Assembly: GCF_011390835.1 (NCBI RefSeq)
Contig: NZ_JAABRQ010000003.1
Span: 1 to 64,000, forward strand
DNA: 64,000 nt
From: Hydrogenophaga sp.
GTDB lineage: Bacteria; Pseudomonadota; Gammaproteobacteria; Burkholderiales; Burkholderiaceae_C
Direction: 5' to 3'
In this document: positions 9,660 to 19,342 of the stretch, one piece after another
How positions within the stretch are numbered: position 1 is the first letter of the stretch
Layout of the letters: each line of letters begins with the position of its first letter
Made by a program: the position numbers and the translations under genes
Notes under the pieces: generated by a model
Databases searched by the model: none
Seen by the model: the letters and a program-made list of their open reading frames with translations, nothing else
Told to the model about the DNA's origin: nothing

Positions 9660-10142
9660 TCACCCAGCCCTCAACGCCTGCCGAATCTCCTTGGCCAGCA
9701 CCGGGCGCAGATCGGACCGCAAATAACGACCGACCCGCACCGAGCGGCCCCCGGCGCGCAGCTCCACCAGACCGTGCCCGGTGCGAGGCTCGACGCGCAC
9801 CCAGTCACGCGCAAACTCACAGCGCTCGGTTCGGCCTGCGCTCTCCAGCTCCACGACCAACTGGCCTTCTTGAACGCTGATGCGCTCTCCGTCGGCCGCG
9901 TGGCGCGCATAGACCAGAAACGCGGTGGCGAGTGCCGCCAGCTCCAGTGCCGCAAAAGGCAGCACCAGCACCGCCCCCTGAAACCAGAAGAACAGTGCCA
10001 CCGACAGCGACAGGGCACTCAGCAAACCGAAGGTCAGACCCAGCTGGGCCGGGCTGACCGAACAGTTGCGTCTCAGGATCCAGTGCAAGCCGTCTGCAGA
10101 TGCTGTTGCCAATCGGAACGAATTGCTGGATTGAACCACCAC
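9660..10142 (-). CDS. DUF2244 domain membrane protein
   Basis: NCSVSPAQLGLTFGLLSALSLSVALFFW and CEFARDWVRVE features; upstream of ctaC. Confidence 0.8.
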   Translation of the reverse strand: MVVQSSNSFRLATASADGLHWILRRNCSVSPAQLGLTFGLLSALSLSVALFFWFQGAVLVLPFAALELAALATAFLVYARHAADGERISVQEGQLVVELESAGRTERCEFARDWVRVEPRTGHGLVELRAGGRSVRVGRYLRSDLRPVLAKEIRQALRAG

Positions 10143-10305
10143 CGACTCCAGTCAATGCGCCCACACCCAGCTGGGTATGGCGTTGATCAGGGAAGATGCC
10201 CCAGATACGTTGAATTCATGCAATTGTAGCGAGCACCGGCAGCCCGCTGGACTGCAAAGGCGCCACTCCCGAGTAGGACAAGGTGGCATGGCTCTTAGCG
10301 CCGCA

Positions 10306-11232
10306 TCAGCGCCGACCCGAACGCAACATGGCCCGCATGTCTTGCATCGACACCGCTGCCTCACCGGCCGGGCCCTTGGGAGGTTTTGGCGCGGCCTTGA
10401 AGGCATGGCCGTAGATCAGCTCTACCGTCATCACCAGCCGGCCGTCGACATCGCGCGGCAAGCCGGCTTCGAGGGCATCGACCAGGGCCTGGCGCCAGCG
10501 GCGCGTCCTCAGGCCGGGATGGCGGGCGGCGTGCAGGTTGCGCCCTAGCGAACGCAGGTCATCCAGCAATGTGCTGCCCGAGCTGTAGGTGAGTGTCAGC
10601 CGCTCCATGTCCATTACCGGCTCGGCAAACCCGCTGTGCACCAGCATGTCGCCCCAGTCGTGCATGTCGGTGAACGGGTGGTGGGGCAGGGGCCAGCCCT
10701 GCTGGCTGAACACGCTCCGCAGCTCGCGCAAGGTGTCAGGCCCCAGGCAAGAGAACATCAAAAACCCGTTGGTCTGGATGTGGCTGTTCCATTGGCGCAA
10801 CAGCTTCTGGGGTTGCGGTTCCTGGTGCAAGACCAAGTTGGCCCACAACATGTCGACCTGGGTCTCCTGTTCGGCGAGAGGCGGCGCCCGGTGGCGACCC
10901 CACAACAGCGGGTTCCACGAGCGGCCACCCGCTGGCTGCAGAGCGTTCAGGGCGGCGGGCCCGGCGTCGGCAACGACCCAGCAAGCGGCGTCGGGAAACA
11001 GACCGCGCAGGCGCCGGTGCGCTTCGATGCCGCCCTGCAGCGGCTCCCAGTGCAACCAGCTGGCGGGCGGGTGGCGGAACCACTGCAGCCGATCGACCAT
11101 GCGCGAAGCCACCTCTTCGTGCAGCCACGGACTTTGCGCGCGCGGCAGGCGGCGCCAGCGGCGTGCGGCCACGGCGTCAAGATTAGGAACCGGTGGTTCA
11201 GCTTCGGTGGGTGGGGACAAGCGGACTACCAA
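10306..11232 (-). CDS. SAM-dependent methyltransferase, BioC-like
   Basis: GPDTLRELRS, FTDMHDWGDMLVHSGFAEPVMDME motifs. Confidence 0.8.
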   Translation of the reverse strand: MVVRLSPPTEAEPPVPNLDAVAARRWRRLPRAQSPWLHEEVASRMVDRLQWFRHPPASWLHWEPLQGGIEAHRRLRGLFPDAACWVVADAGPAALNALQPAGGRSWNPLLWGRHRAPPLAEQETQVDMLWANLVLHQEPQPQKLLRQWNSHIQTNGFLMFSCLGPDTLRELRSVFSQQGWPLPHHPFTDMHDWGDMLVHSGFAEPVMDMERLTLTYSSGSTLLDDLRSLGRNLHAARHPGLRTRRWRQALVDALEAGLPRDVDGRLVMTVELIYGHAFKAAPKPPKGPAGEAAVSMQDMRAMLRSGRR

Positions 11233-11295
11233 GATGGGGGATGTGAGCGGGACGCGTCACGCCGAAAGGCAGCGCTGAGCCCTATTGTTGGTCCG

Positions 11296-12015
11296 ATGTT
11301 AAAGACCTTGTGGCGAGCGGCAGGCCTGGGACCTGGCATTTGTCAGGTTTGCGGCCGCTGGCCGGCACACCCCATTTGCGATGGCTGCGTGCGCCGATTC
11401 GGCACGCCACGGATGCGCTGCATCGCATGCGCCGCTCCGCTGAACCGCGCCGAATCGCTGTGCGGCGCCTGCCAGGTGCGCGATGAATCGCACGCCCTGC
11501 CCCGCTGCGTGGCGGCGGTGGACTATGCGTATCCGTGGGACAACCTGATCGCCCGATTCAAGTTTCGCGACGAGCCTGGCTGGGCCAGACCCCTGGCGCA
11601 GCTCATGGTGCAAGCGCCAGACACGCTGGCTTTGTTGCGATCCAGCGACTGGCTGGTGCCGGTGCCCTTGAGACCTGCGCGGCTGGCCAGCCGTGGCTAC
11701 AACCAGGCCTGGGAGCTGGTCAAGGCCCTGCGGACCTTGCAACCCGATGCGCCGGCTGGATTGGCCGATGCTCTGGTGCGGCTAAGTGACGCACCAGACC
11801 AGCACAGCCTGCCGCGCGAGCAGCGGCTGCGCAACCTGCGCGGCGCGTTCGCCGCACACCCCGACCACGTCGTTCACCTGCAAGGCCGCCGGGTGCTGCT
11901 GGTCGATGACGTGAGCACGACCGGCACCACGCTGCGCAGTGCCGCCATGGCCCTGCGCCAGGCTGGCGCCATGGAAGTCAACGCCCTGGTAATCGCACGC
12001 ACCCTGCGCCATTGA
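11296..12015 (+). CDS. comF: ComF family phosphoribosyltransferase-like protein
   Basis: CxxC zinc-like N-terminus and PRPP motif VLLVDDVSTTGTTL. Confidence 0.9.
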   Translation: MLKTLWRAAGLGPGICQVCGRWPAHPICDGCVRRFGTPRMRCIACAAPLNRAESLCGACQVRDESHALPRCVAAVDYAYPWDNLIARFKFRDEPGWARPLAQLMVQAPDTLALLRSSDWLVPVPLRPARLASRGYNQAWELVKALRTLQPDAPAGLADALVRLSDAPDQHSLPREQRLRNLRGAFAAHPDHVVHLQGRRVLLVDDVSTTGTTLRSAAMALRQAGAMEVNALVIARTLRH

Positions 12016-12189
12016 CAAGAGGCAGGCCACCTGCACGCGGGGTCGAACCGACACCCTGTCAGATCTGACGTGACACGGGCAGCGCGGACAATACATCCGG
12101 CGGTATCATTTGCCACGCAGGGAGAGCCAAGAAGATCCGAACACGGATCCGCTCTGATCATGGGCCATCGCCCATCACCACCCTGCCCG

Positions 12190-12663
12190 ATGTTTCACAT
12201 CGTCCTCGTTGCTCCCGAGATCCCGCCCAACACGGGCAATGTGATCCGCCTGTGCGCCAACATCGGCTGCACGCTGCATCTGGTGGAGCCCCTGGGCTTC
12301 TCGATGGACGACAAGCAGATGCGCCGGGCCGGCCTCGACTACCACGAGTACGCCGAGATCAGGCGACACAGCAGCTGGGACGCGCTGCTCGCGGCCGAGC
12401 AGCCCGACCCGAAGCGGCGCTTTGCACTCACCACCCGCGGCAGTCACAACCTCTTCGACACCCCCTTCCAGCCAGGTGACTGGCTGGTATTCGGGTCCGA
12501 AACCCAAGGCCTGCCTGAGGCGATCCGCGAGCAGTTTCCTGCCGAGCAGCGCCTGCGCCTGCCCATGCGCGCGGGGCAGCGCAGCCTCAACCTGTCCAAC
12601 GCGGTGGCGATCTCAGCGTTCGAGGCGTGGCGCCAACAACGCTTCCAAGAGGGCAAAGCGTGA
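12190..12663 (+). CDS. trmL: tRNA (cytidine(34)-2'-O)-methyltransferase TrmL, SPOUT family
   Basis: IVLVAPEIPPNTGNVIRLCANIG and FGSETQGLPE, RSLNLSNAVAI motifs. Confidence 0.93.
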   Translation: MFHIVLVAPEIPPNTGNVIRLCANIGCTLHLVEPLGFSMDDKQMRRAGLDYHEYAEIRRHSSWDALLAAEQPDPKRRFALTTRGSHNLFDTPFQPGDWLVFGSETQGLPEAIREQFPAEQRLRLPMRAGQRSLNLSNAVAISAFEAWRQQRFQEGKA

Positions 12664-12811
12664 CAAAACACACCGATTTCCTGGGGAGCTGGCCCAACCA
12701 CTTGGGGGCATCCGGCCGGAGAATATCGGCTTATCTTTTGGTGTGCCGCCTGTCCCAATCCACAGCCGACACCCACCCAACAGCGGCTTACCCAGCCGCG
12801 CGGAGACTGCC

Positions 12812-13135
12812 TTGATCACCACCCTTGCCCGGATGCTCGGCATTCAGCCCAGCAACCGCATGCCGGTGCGAAGCGCGCCCAGCCTGAAGACCCTGCTCGC
12901 GATCCGTCAGGCCTTGCTGGCCTGCATCGTGGACTGCGACACCACCGCTTCTGAACGCCTGCGCCACAAGATCGGCCACACCCAGACGCCGCAAGAGCTC
13001 TGGATGCTGCGCAACGACGCCTACCAGCTCATCGCCCAGCGCCACAACCAGACCGTAGCGGCCGAGCGCATCAACGAACTGATCGAGCACTTCGAAGGCT
13101 GGGTCGATCCCAAACAGTTGGTGCGCATCGGCTGA
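12812..13135 (+). CDS. Conserved hypothetical protein, about 107 aa
   Basis: Open frame with TTG start; helical TASERLRHKIGHTQTPQELWMLRNDAYQLI...INELIEHFEGWV. Confidence 0.55.
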   Translation: MITTLARMLGIQPSNRMPVRSAPSLKTLLAIRQALLACIVDCDTTASERLRHKIGHTQTPQELWMLRNDAYQLIAQRHNQTVAAERINELIEHFEGWVDPKQLVRIG

Positions 13136-13148
13136 TGCTCGGACCCGG

Positions 13149-13604
13149 TCAGGGGTAGCGGCGTACCAGCGACTCGGCCACGCAAACCGGCTTCTCCACG
13201 CCTTCGCGTTCCACCGCCACACCCCAGGTCATCTGCATGCCATTGCCGTCAATCGGTTGGGCTGTCAAGAGCGTCATGCGAGCGCGCAGTCGGCTGCCCA
13301 CCGGGACTGGCGCGGTGAACCGCACCTTGTTGAGCCCGTAGTTCACGCCCATGGCGGACTGGCGCACCGTCAGCGCCGATTCGAAGAACACGGGCAGCAG
13401 CGACAGCGTCAGAAAGCCGTGCGCGATCGGCGCTCCAAACGGGCCTTGCTGCGCCCGCGCTACGTCCACATGGATCCACTGGTGGTCGCCCGTCGCCTGG
13501 GCGAACAGGTTCACCTGTTCCTGGGAGATGGTGACCCAGTCGCTCACCGCCACTTCCTGGCCGACACACGCGGCCAGGTCGGCCAAGGTTTCAAAGGTTT
13601 TCAT
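13149..13604 (-). CDS. MaoC family (R)-hydratase
   Basis: DWVTISQEQVNLFAQATGDHQWIHVD and IAHGFLTLSLLP hydratase motifs. Confidence 0.92.
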   Translation of the reverse strand: MKTFETLADLAACVGQEVAVSDWVTISQEQVNLFAQATGDHQWIHVDVARAQQGPFGAPIAHGFLTLSLLPVFFESALTVRQSAMGVNYGLNKVRFTAPVPVGSRLRARMTLLTAQPIDGNGMQMTWGVAVEREGVEKPVCVAESLVRRYP

Positions 13605-13685
13605 GGAACTGACTCTAGTGGTGCCTTGAGCACCCGCCTGTCTGAGTCGGGACAGCGATCCGCGCAGCGGTAGAGCACGGAGGCT

Positions 13686-14303
13686 CTATTGCTCCAGCCA
13701 CTCTCGGATGCCCTGCCACTGCAGCAGATCCTTCTCGACCCGGCTCGGCGCAACATCGAACAAGGTGAGCCCGCGCGCGGCGAGATGGATGTAGTTCTGC
13801 GTGTCGCGCAGGTAGCCGAGCACGGGCAGCCCGAGGCTGTCCACAAACTCGTGCAGCTTATCGGCCGCAATCGTGCGCGCATCCACCCGCATGCCCACGA
13901 TCCCAATCTGCAATTTATCAGCGTGTCGCGATTCGGCCAGCTCGTCCAGAAAGGCGCGTGTGGCGTAGATGTCGAAGATGCTGGGCTGCAGAGGCACCAG
14001 GATCTTGTCGGCCAGCTTGAGCACATCCTTGAAGCGCCAGCCGTGAAGGCCAGCCGGGGTATCGAGCACCACATGGGTCGTGTCCCTTGGCGGGCGGGCG
14101 ATCAGGTCGGCCGAGACCGCCCAGGTGTTGATCGGTCGCGCCTGTGGCGGGCGCAGCCGCAGCCACAACGCCGATGACTGCTGCCGGTCGGCATCGCCCA
14201 GCATCACCGCATGGCCCTGGCTGGCGAAGTAGCCGGCCACGTTCGTCGACAGCGTGGACTTGCCCACGCCTCCCTTGGGATTGGCCACCACCACCACTGG
14301 CAT
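13686..14303 (-). CDS. Orphan ParA/MinD-type ATPase
   Basis: Deviant Walker A NPKGGVGKSTLSTN, VVLDTPAG; no parB-like neighbour. Confidence 0.9.
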   Translation of the reverse strand: MPVVVVANPKGGVGKSTLSTNVAGYFASQGHAVMLGDADRQQSSALWLRLRPPQARPINTWAVSADLIARPPRDTTHVVLDTPAGLHGWRFKDVLKLADKILVPLQPSIFDIYATRAFLDELAESRHADKLQIGIVGMRVDARTIAADKLHEFVDSLGLPVLGYLRDTQNYIHLAARGLTLFDVAPSRVEKDLLQWQGIREWLEQ

Positions 14304-14353
14304 AAGAAGCTCCTCGGAATCTGGGTTTGAAGCGCAATGTTACGCCTTGTGTC

Positions 14354-15103
14354 TCAGTGAAACGCGTCCCAGACCAGCTTGATGCCAGTGAGAAACATGC
14401 CCAAATACACCAAGCGGTAGAACAGTCGAGGCTGGATGCGGTGAGCGATCCGCACACCCAGCCACACGCCCAGCGGCGCCAATGGCAGCAGAACCAGCGA
14501 AGTCAGCATGTTCTGCACATCGAGCAACCCCAGCCAAGCGTAGGGCACCCATTTGGCCAAGTTGATGAAGAAATAAAAGAACGCCATGGTGCCGGTGAAC
14601 AGCAGAGGCGAGAGCTCGAGCGGAATCACGTAGGCGTTGAGCGGCGGCCCGCCGGCATGGGCGATGAAGCTGGTGAAACCCGAAGTCACGCTCAGCAAGC
14701 GGCCGAGCCAGCGTGGCGGCGGCGGCGCATCTGGCCTCGGCGGAAACAGCAGGCGCTGCGCCAGAAACACCAACGTGAACACACCCACGATGCCAGCCAC
14801 CCAGCGCGGTTCCAGTAGCTTGAACAGCGCGGCACCAATCACGATGCCGATCAGGCCATAGGGCAACAGGAACTTCAGCAACTGGCGGTCAACGTTGTTT
14901 CGGAAAGCCGCCATACCCAGCAGATCCATGAGCAGCAGCACCGGCATCAGAATCGCCGCTGCCTGCGGCACCGTCACCGCAATCGCCATCATGGGCACGG
15001 CCAGCGAGCCAAAACCCGCGCCAAAGCCGCTTTTGCTGATGCCCAGCAGCAGCACCGCGGGAACCGCCACAGCGTAGAAAAACGGATCGGTGTTGATCAG
15101 CAT
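14354..15103 (-). CDS. TauE/SafE family sulfite exporter-like permease
   Basis: Polytopic; GFTSFIAHAGGPPLNAY motif; start MLINTDPFF. Confidence 0.88.
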   Translation of the reverse strand: MLINTDPFFYAVAVPAVLLLGISKSGFGAGFGSLAVPMMAIAVTVPQAAAILMPVLLLMDLLGMAAFRNNVDRQLLKFLLPYGLIGIVIGAALFKLLEPRWVAGIVGVFTLVFLAQRLLFPPRPDAPPPPRWLGRLLSVTSGFTSFIAHAGGPPLNAYVIPLELSPLLFTGTMAFFYFFINLAKWVPYAWLGLLDVQNMLTSLVLLPLAPLGVWLGVRIAHRIQPRLFYRLVYLGMFLTGIKLVWDAFH

Positions 15104-15177
15104 GGTGGCGCGAGCATAAGCGGGCGAAGCGCCTCGCGTGGCCCACCAGGTGCGCCCCATGGACCACAATAGCGGTC

Positions 15178-15612
15178 ATGTTCAATCCGTCCCAGGCCGA
15201 CGTCAGGCGTTTTTTCTGCGGCGTTTACCGCAAGCAACTCGGCGCCGAGCCCATGCAGGCGATCGAAACCTTGGCAGCCCAGTGGATCACCGAGCACCCG
15301 GCCTACCACTCCGAACTGGCCGACGAGGCCTCAGCCCTCGAGCGCATGGGCGAGGCCCAGACCACCGCCGAGAATCCGTTCTTGCACCTGTCGATGCACC
15401 TCTCGATCAGCGAGCAATGCAGCATCGACCAGCCGCTCGGCATCAGGCAAGCGGTGGAGCTGCTGGCAGCGCGCCGCGGCGACCTGCACGCCGCCCACCA
15501 CGAGGTGATGGAGTGCCTGGGCCGCATGCTGTGGGAAAGCCAGCGTGCGGGTCGCCCCCCTGACGGCGAGGCATACATCGAGCAGGTGCGCCAGCGCGCG
15601 ACGAGGGACTGA
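15178..15612 (+). CDS. DUF1841 family protein
   Basis: MFNPSQADVRRFFCGVYRK and NPFLHLSMHLSISEQCSIDQP. Confidence 0.85.
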   Translation: MFNPSQADVRRFFCGVYRKQLGAEPMQAIETLAAQWITEHPAYHSELADEASALERMGEAQTTAENPFLHLSMHLSISEQCSIDQPLGIRQAVELLAARRGDLHAAHHEVMECLGRMLWESQRAGRPPDGEAYIEQVRQRATRD

Positions 15613-15717
15613 CCCCCCTGCGCCGCTTCGCGGCTCCGTCTGTGGGTTGAACAAACCAGTTCCACTGCTTGTGCTGGTCCGAGCCCCGCGCTGCAGACAG
15701 ATGTTCGCAAAGTCCAC

Positions 15718-15744
15718 AAAAAAGCCGCTCGGTGAGCGGCTTTT
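15718..15744. terminator. Bidirectional rho-independent terminator
   Basis: AAAAAAGCCGCTC-GGT-GAGCGGCTTTT between convergent genes. Confidence 0.85.
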
Positions 15745-15764
15745 GGGGATAGGTAATTTGCGCT

Positions 15765-16433
15765 TCAGCGGAAGCGCGACTGTGGCACCACCGAGAGCTC
15801 GGTGTCCAGGGTGGACAGGTACTTGGCCATCTCACGCATTTCGGCGTGCGAATACTGCTTGGCGATGCCGGACATGATGGCGTTGTTGCGGCCCACCACC
15901 TGGTTGCCCTCGACCGTGTAGGCCTTGAGGGCCACGTACAGGTAGTCAGCGTGTTGGCCAGCCAGCTTGGGATAGCTAGGGTCGATCGGCTTGCTGAAAT
16001 TGGCCCCGTGACAGGACGCGCAAGCGCCTTTTTCAATCAGCGCCGCCGCCGTCACGCTCGCGGCCTTGGGTGTCTCGGGTGCGGTCTTGTCGGCGTGCGA
16101 CGCGTAGTACGCAGCGAGGTCGGCCATGTCCTGCTCGGACAGCGCTGCGGCAATACCGCGCATGGTCGGGTGCTTGCGATCGCCCTTCTTGTAGGCGGTC
16201 AGCGAAGCCACGATGTACTTGTCCGACTGACCCGAAATCTTGGGCACCTTGTGGATTTCCGGGAAGCTGTTCTGGTAGCCCGGAATGCCATGGCAGCCGA
16301 TGCACATCTCGGCTTTCTGTTTGCCGGCTTGCACGTCGCCCGTTGCGCCCTGGGCCATGGCGGCAGTCCCCATCATCGCGAGCGTCGCGGCGGTGACAAG
16401 GGTACGAACGGAGGCGGTCAACAGGTGGATCAT
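15765..16433 (-). CDS. Diheme cytochrome c4-like protein
   Basis: Signal peptide, two heme c motifs CIGCHG and CASCHG. Confidence 0.92.
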   Translation of the reverse strand: MIHLLTASVRTLVTAATLAMMGTAAMAQGATGDVQAGKQKAEMCIGCHGIPGYQNSFPEIHKVPKISGQSDKYIVASLTAYKKGDRKHPTMRGIAAALSEQDMADLAAYYASHADKTAPETPKAASVTAAALIEKGACASCHGANFSKPIDPSYPKLAGQHADYLYVALKAYTVEGNQVVGRNNAIMSGIAKQYSHAEMREMAKYLSTLDTELSVVPQSRFR

Positions 16434-16457
16434 TTTGCTAGCACAATGAGATGAACG

Positions 16458-16471
16458 TTGATAAAAATCAA
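16458..16471. promoter_or_regulatory. FNR/Anr-type palindrome TTGAT-AAAA-ATCAA upstream of cytochrome c4
   Basis: Both 5-bp arms perfect; centred about 31 nt upstream of ATG 16433. Confidence 0.72.
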
Positions 16472-16573
16472 CTTCCGATTATATAGACCCGATTCGGGGT
16501 CTTCCCGCAATGCCCCCCGCCATGGGCACAGGCCGCCACTGTCCCACCCAGCTGACCTAACCGCACACCCACC

Positions 16574-17416
16574 ATGAAATTCCAAGGCTCCGAGAATTAC
16601 ATCGCCACCCAGGACCTGATGCTGGCCGTGAACGCCGCCATCACCCTCAAACGCCCGCTGCTGGTCAAGGGCGAGCCTGGCACCGGCAAGACCATGCTGG
16701 CCGAAGAGGTGGCCCAGTCGCTGAAACTGCCGCTGCTGCAGTGGCACATCAAGAGCACCACCAAAGCACAACAAGGCCTGTACGAATACGACGCAGTTTC
16801 GCGCCTGCGCGACTCCCAGCTTGGCGACGAAAAGGTCAAGGACATCCACAACTACATCGTCAAGGGCGTGCTGTGGCAGGCCTTCACTGCCGATGAGCCA
16901 GTCGCGCTTCTGATCGACGAGATCGACAAGGCCGATATCGAGTTTCCCAACGACTTGCTGCGCGAGCTCGATCGCATGGAGTTTTACTGCTACGAGACGC
17001 GCGAGTTGGTGCGCGCCAAACACCGGCCGCTGGTCTTCATCACATCCAACAACGAAAAAGAGCTGCCCGACGCCTTTCTGCGTCGCTGCTTCTTCCACTA
17101 CATCAAGTTCCCCGATGCCGAGACCATGCAGCGCATCGTCGACGTGCACTTCCCAAATCTCAAGAAGGAGTTGCTGGCGGCAGCCATGAAGACCTTCTTC
17201 GACGTGCGCAACCTGCCCGGCCTCAAGAAAAAGCCCAGCACAAGCGAGCTGCTGGACTGGCTCAAGCTGCTGATGGCCGAAGACATCCCGCTCGAAGCGC
17301 TGCAAAGCGCCGACAGCAAAGTCAGCATCCCGCCGCTGGTGGGCGCCTTGTTGAAGAACGAGCAGGACACCTCCTTGTTTGAGAAGCTGGTGTTCATGAA
17401 TCAGAGAAATCGGTGA
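16574..17416 (+). CDS. MoxR-type AAA ATPase
   Basis: GEPGTGKTMLAEE Walker A, LLIDEIDKAD Walker B. Confidence 0.93.
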   Translation: MKFQGSENYIATQDLMLAVNAAITLKRPLLVKGEPGTGKTMLAEEVAQSLKLPLLQWHIKSTTKAQQGLYEYDAVSRLRDSQLGDEKVKDIHNYIVKGVLWQAFTADEPVALLIDEIDKADIEFPNDLLRELDRMEFYCYETRELVRAKHRPLVFITSNNEKELPDAFLRRCFFHYIKFPDAETMQRIVDVHFPNLKKELLAAAMKTFFDVRNLPGLKKKPSTSELLDWLKLLMAEDIPLEALQSADSKVSIPPLVGALLKNEQDTSLFEKLVFMNQRNR

Positions 17417-17419
17417 GAA

Positions 17420-17500
17420 CTGGCCTCCACGCTCCGCCGCTGCGCGGGTCGCTGCCCTCCGAGGGGGCTGACCCGGCTTGGGACGGCACGGCGCCGAATC
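17420..17500. repeat. Variant GC-rich intergenic repeat module
   Basis: CCACGCTCCGCCGCTGCGCGGGTCGCTGCCCTCCGAGGGGGCTGACCCGGCTTGGGACGGC; modular resemblance to the 761/61411/63151 elements. Confidence 0.5.
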
Positions 17501-17538
17501 ACATCGCTGCAAGTCCGCTACAGGGTTTTGTACAGCCC

Positions 17539-18117
17539 GTGATCCTGAGCGACCACGGCATCCGCCTGGAGCCGTTGGCCCCGTCGCACGAAGCAGGTCT
17601 GAGCGAGGCGGCGGCCGACGGCGAATTGTGGAACTTGCGCATCACCTCGGTGCCCGCGCCCGGCGAGACACGTGCCTATATCGATACCGCCTTGGAGATG
17701 CGAGAAGCCGGGGAGCGCTTGGCCTTCGCGGTGATCGATGAGGCCTCGGGCAAAGTGCTGGGTAGCACCAGTTACCACGATATCCTGCCGGCGGTGAAGC
17801 GGGTGGAGATTGGCTACACCTGGTACGCCAAGCGCACGCAGCGCAGCCACGTCAACACCACCTGCAAGCTGCTCATGATGGGCCACGCGTTCGACACCCT
17901 GGGCTGCCGCACCGTGGGCTGGCGCACCGACAACTTCAACTTCGCTTCGCAACAGGCGATCGAGCGCCTGGGCGCACGCAAAGATGGCGTGATCCGGGGC
18001 CATGCGATGCGGCGCGACGGCACCATCCGCGACACCGTGATCTACAGCATGATTGCGGGCGAATGGCCCGAGGCCAAGGCACAGTTGCGGTACCGCCGCA
18101 GCCTGCATGTAGGCTGA
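17539..18117 (+). CDS. GNAT family N-acetyltransferase, RimJ-like
   Basis: GTG start VILSDHGIRLEPL; IGYTWYAKRTQRSHVNTTCK, GCRTVGWRTDNFNFASQQAIERLGA. Confidence 0.9.
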   Translation: MILSDHGIRLEPLAPSHEAGLSEAAADGELWNLRITSVPAPGETRAYIDTALEMREAGERLAFAVIDEASGKVLGSTSYHDILPAVKRVEIGYTWYAKRTQRSHVNTTCKLLMMGHAFDTLGCRTVGWRTDNFNFASQQAIERLGARKDGVIRGHAMRRDGTIRDTVIYSMIAGEWPEAKAQLRYRRSLHVG

Positions 18118-18147
18118 CGCACGCGCCGCCTGCCAAAGGAATCCGAC

Positions 18148-19335
18148 ATGCTGATCGATTTTTTCTATACCCTGCGCTCGGCCAAGTTGCCGGTTTCGGT
18201 CAAGGAATACCTGATGCTGCTGGAGGCCTTGCAGGCCGATGTGGTGGGGCCACGCAACCCCGATGCCTGCAGCATGGACGACTTCTACTTCCTCAGCCGC
18301 ACCGCGCTGGTGAAAGATGAAAAGCACTTCGACAAGTTCGACCGCGCGTTCGCCGCCTACTTCAAGGGCGTGGAGATGATCGCGGACTTCACCAAGCCCA
18401 TTCCGGCCGACTGGTTGCGCCAGGAGATCGAACGCATCCTGTCCGAAGAGCAGAAGGCCAACGCGCCCAAGATGGACTGGGACGAGCTGATGGAGACGCT
18501 CAAGAAGCGGCTGGAAGAGCAGAAAGAGCGCCACGAAGGCGGCAGCAAGTGGATCGGCACCGGGGGCACCTCGCCCTTTGGAAACAGTGGCCAGAATCCG
18601 CAAGGAGTGCGCATCGGTGGCAAGGGCGGCAACAAGAGCGCGGTCAAGGTGTGGGAGCAGCGCGCCTACCGCGACTACGACGATTCGCAAGAGCTCGGCA
18701 CACGCAACATCAAGGTGGCACTGCGGCGTCTGCGCAAGTTCGCGCGCGAGGGCAATGATCTGGAACTCGACCTGCCAGACACCATCCGAAGCACAGCGGC
18801 CAACGCCGGCTGGCTGGACATCAAGATGATCCCGGAGCGGCACAACAACGTGAAGGTGCTGCTGCTGATGGACGTGGGCGGCACGATGGACGAGCACATC
18901 CAGCGCGTCGAAGAGCTGTTTTCAGCCGTCAAGAGCGAGTTCAAGCACCTGGAGTTCTACTACTTCCACAACTGCGTCTACGACTTCATGTGGCGCAACA
19001 ACCGCCGTCGCTACGCCGAAAAGTTTCCGACCTGGGACATCATCCGCAAGTACAACAAGGACTACAAACTGATCTTTGTGGGTGACGCGACCATGAGCCC
19101 CTACGAGATCCTGCAGCCCGGCGGCAGCGTGGAGTACAACAACGAAGAGGCTGGCGCGGAATGGATGCAGCGGCTGACCCACGCATTCCCGAAGTTCGCC
19201 TGGATCAACCCGGAACCTCAGGGCGTGTGGCAGTATCGACAGAGCATCAGCATCATCCAGCAGCTCGTGAGTCAGCGCATGTTTCCGCTGACCCTCAAAG
19301 GTCTGGAAGACGCGATGCGGATGCTCTCGAAATAG
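18148..19335 (+). CDS. VWA domain protein, CoxE-like
   Basis: LLLMDVGGTMDEH MIDAS-like motif; downstream of moxR. Confidence 0.9.
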   Translation: MLIDFFYTLRSAKLPVSVKEYLMLLEALQADVVGPRNPDACSMDDFYFLSRTALVKDEKHFDKFDRAFAAYFKGVEMIADFTKPIPADWLRQEIERILSEEQKANAPKMDWDELMETLKKRLEEQKERHEGGSKWIGTGGTSPFGNSGQNPQGVRIGGKGGNKSAVKVWEQRAYRDYDDSQELGTRNIKVALRRLRKFAREGNDLELDLPDTIRSTAANAGWLDIKMIPERHNNVKVLLLMDVGGTMDEHIQRVEELFSAVKSEFKHLEFYYFHNCVYDFMWRNNRRRYAEKFPTWDIIRKYNKDYKLIFVGDATMSPYEILQPGGSVEYNNEEAGAEWMQRLTHAFPKFAWINPEPQGVWQYRQSISIIQQLVSQRMFPLTLKGLEDAMRMLSK

Positions 19336-19342
19336 CTGTTGC

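Noticed and set aside
16430-17512. 360-aa minus-strand ORF opposite moxR
   Set aside because: MoxR on plus has Walker A and B motifs; the antisense frame has none
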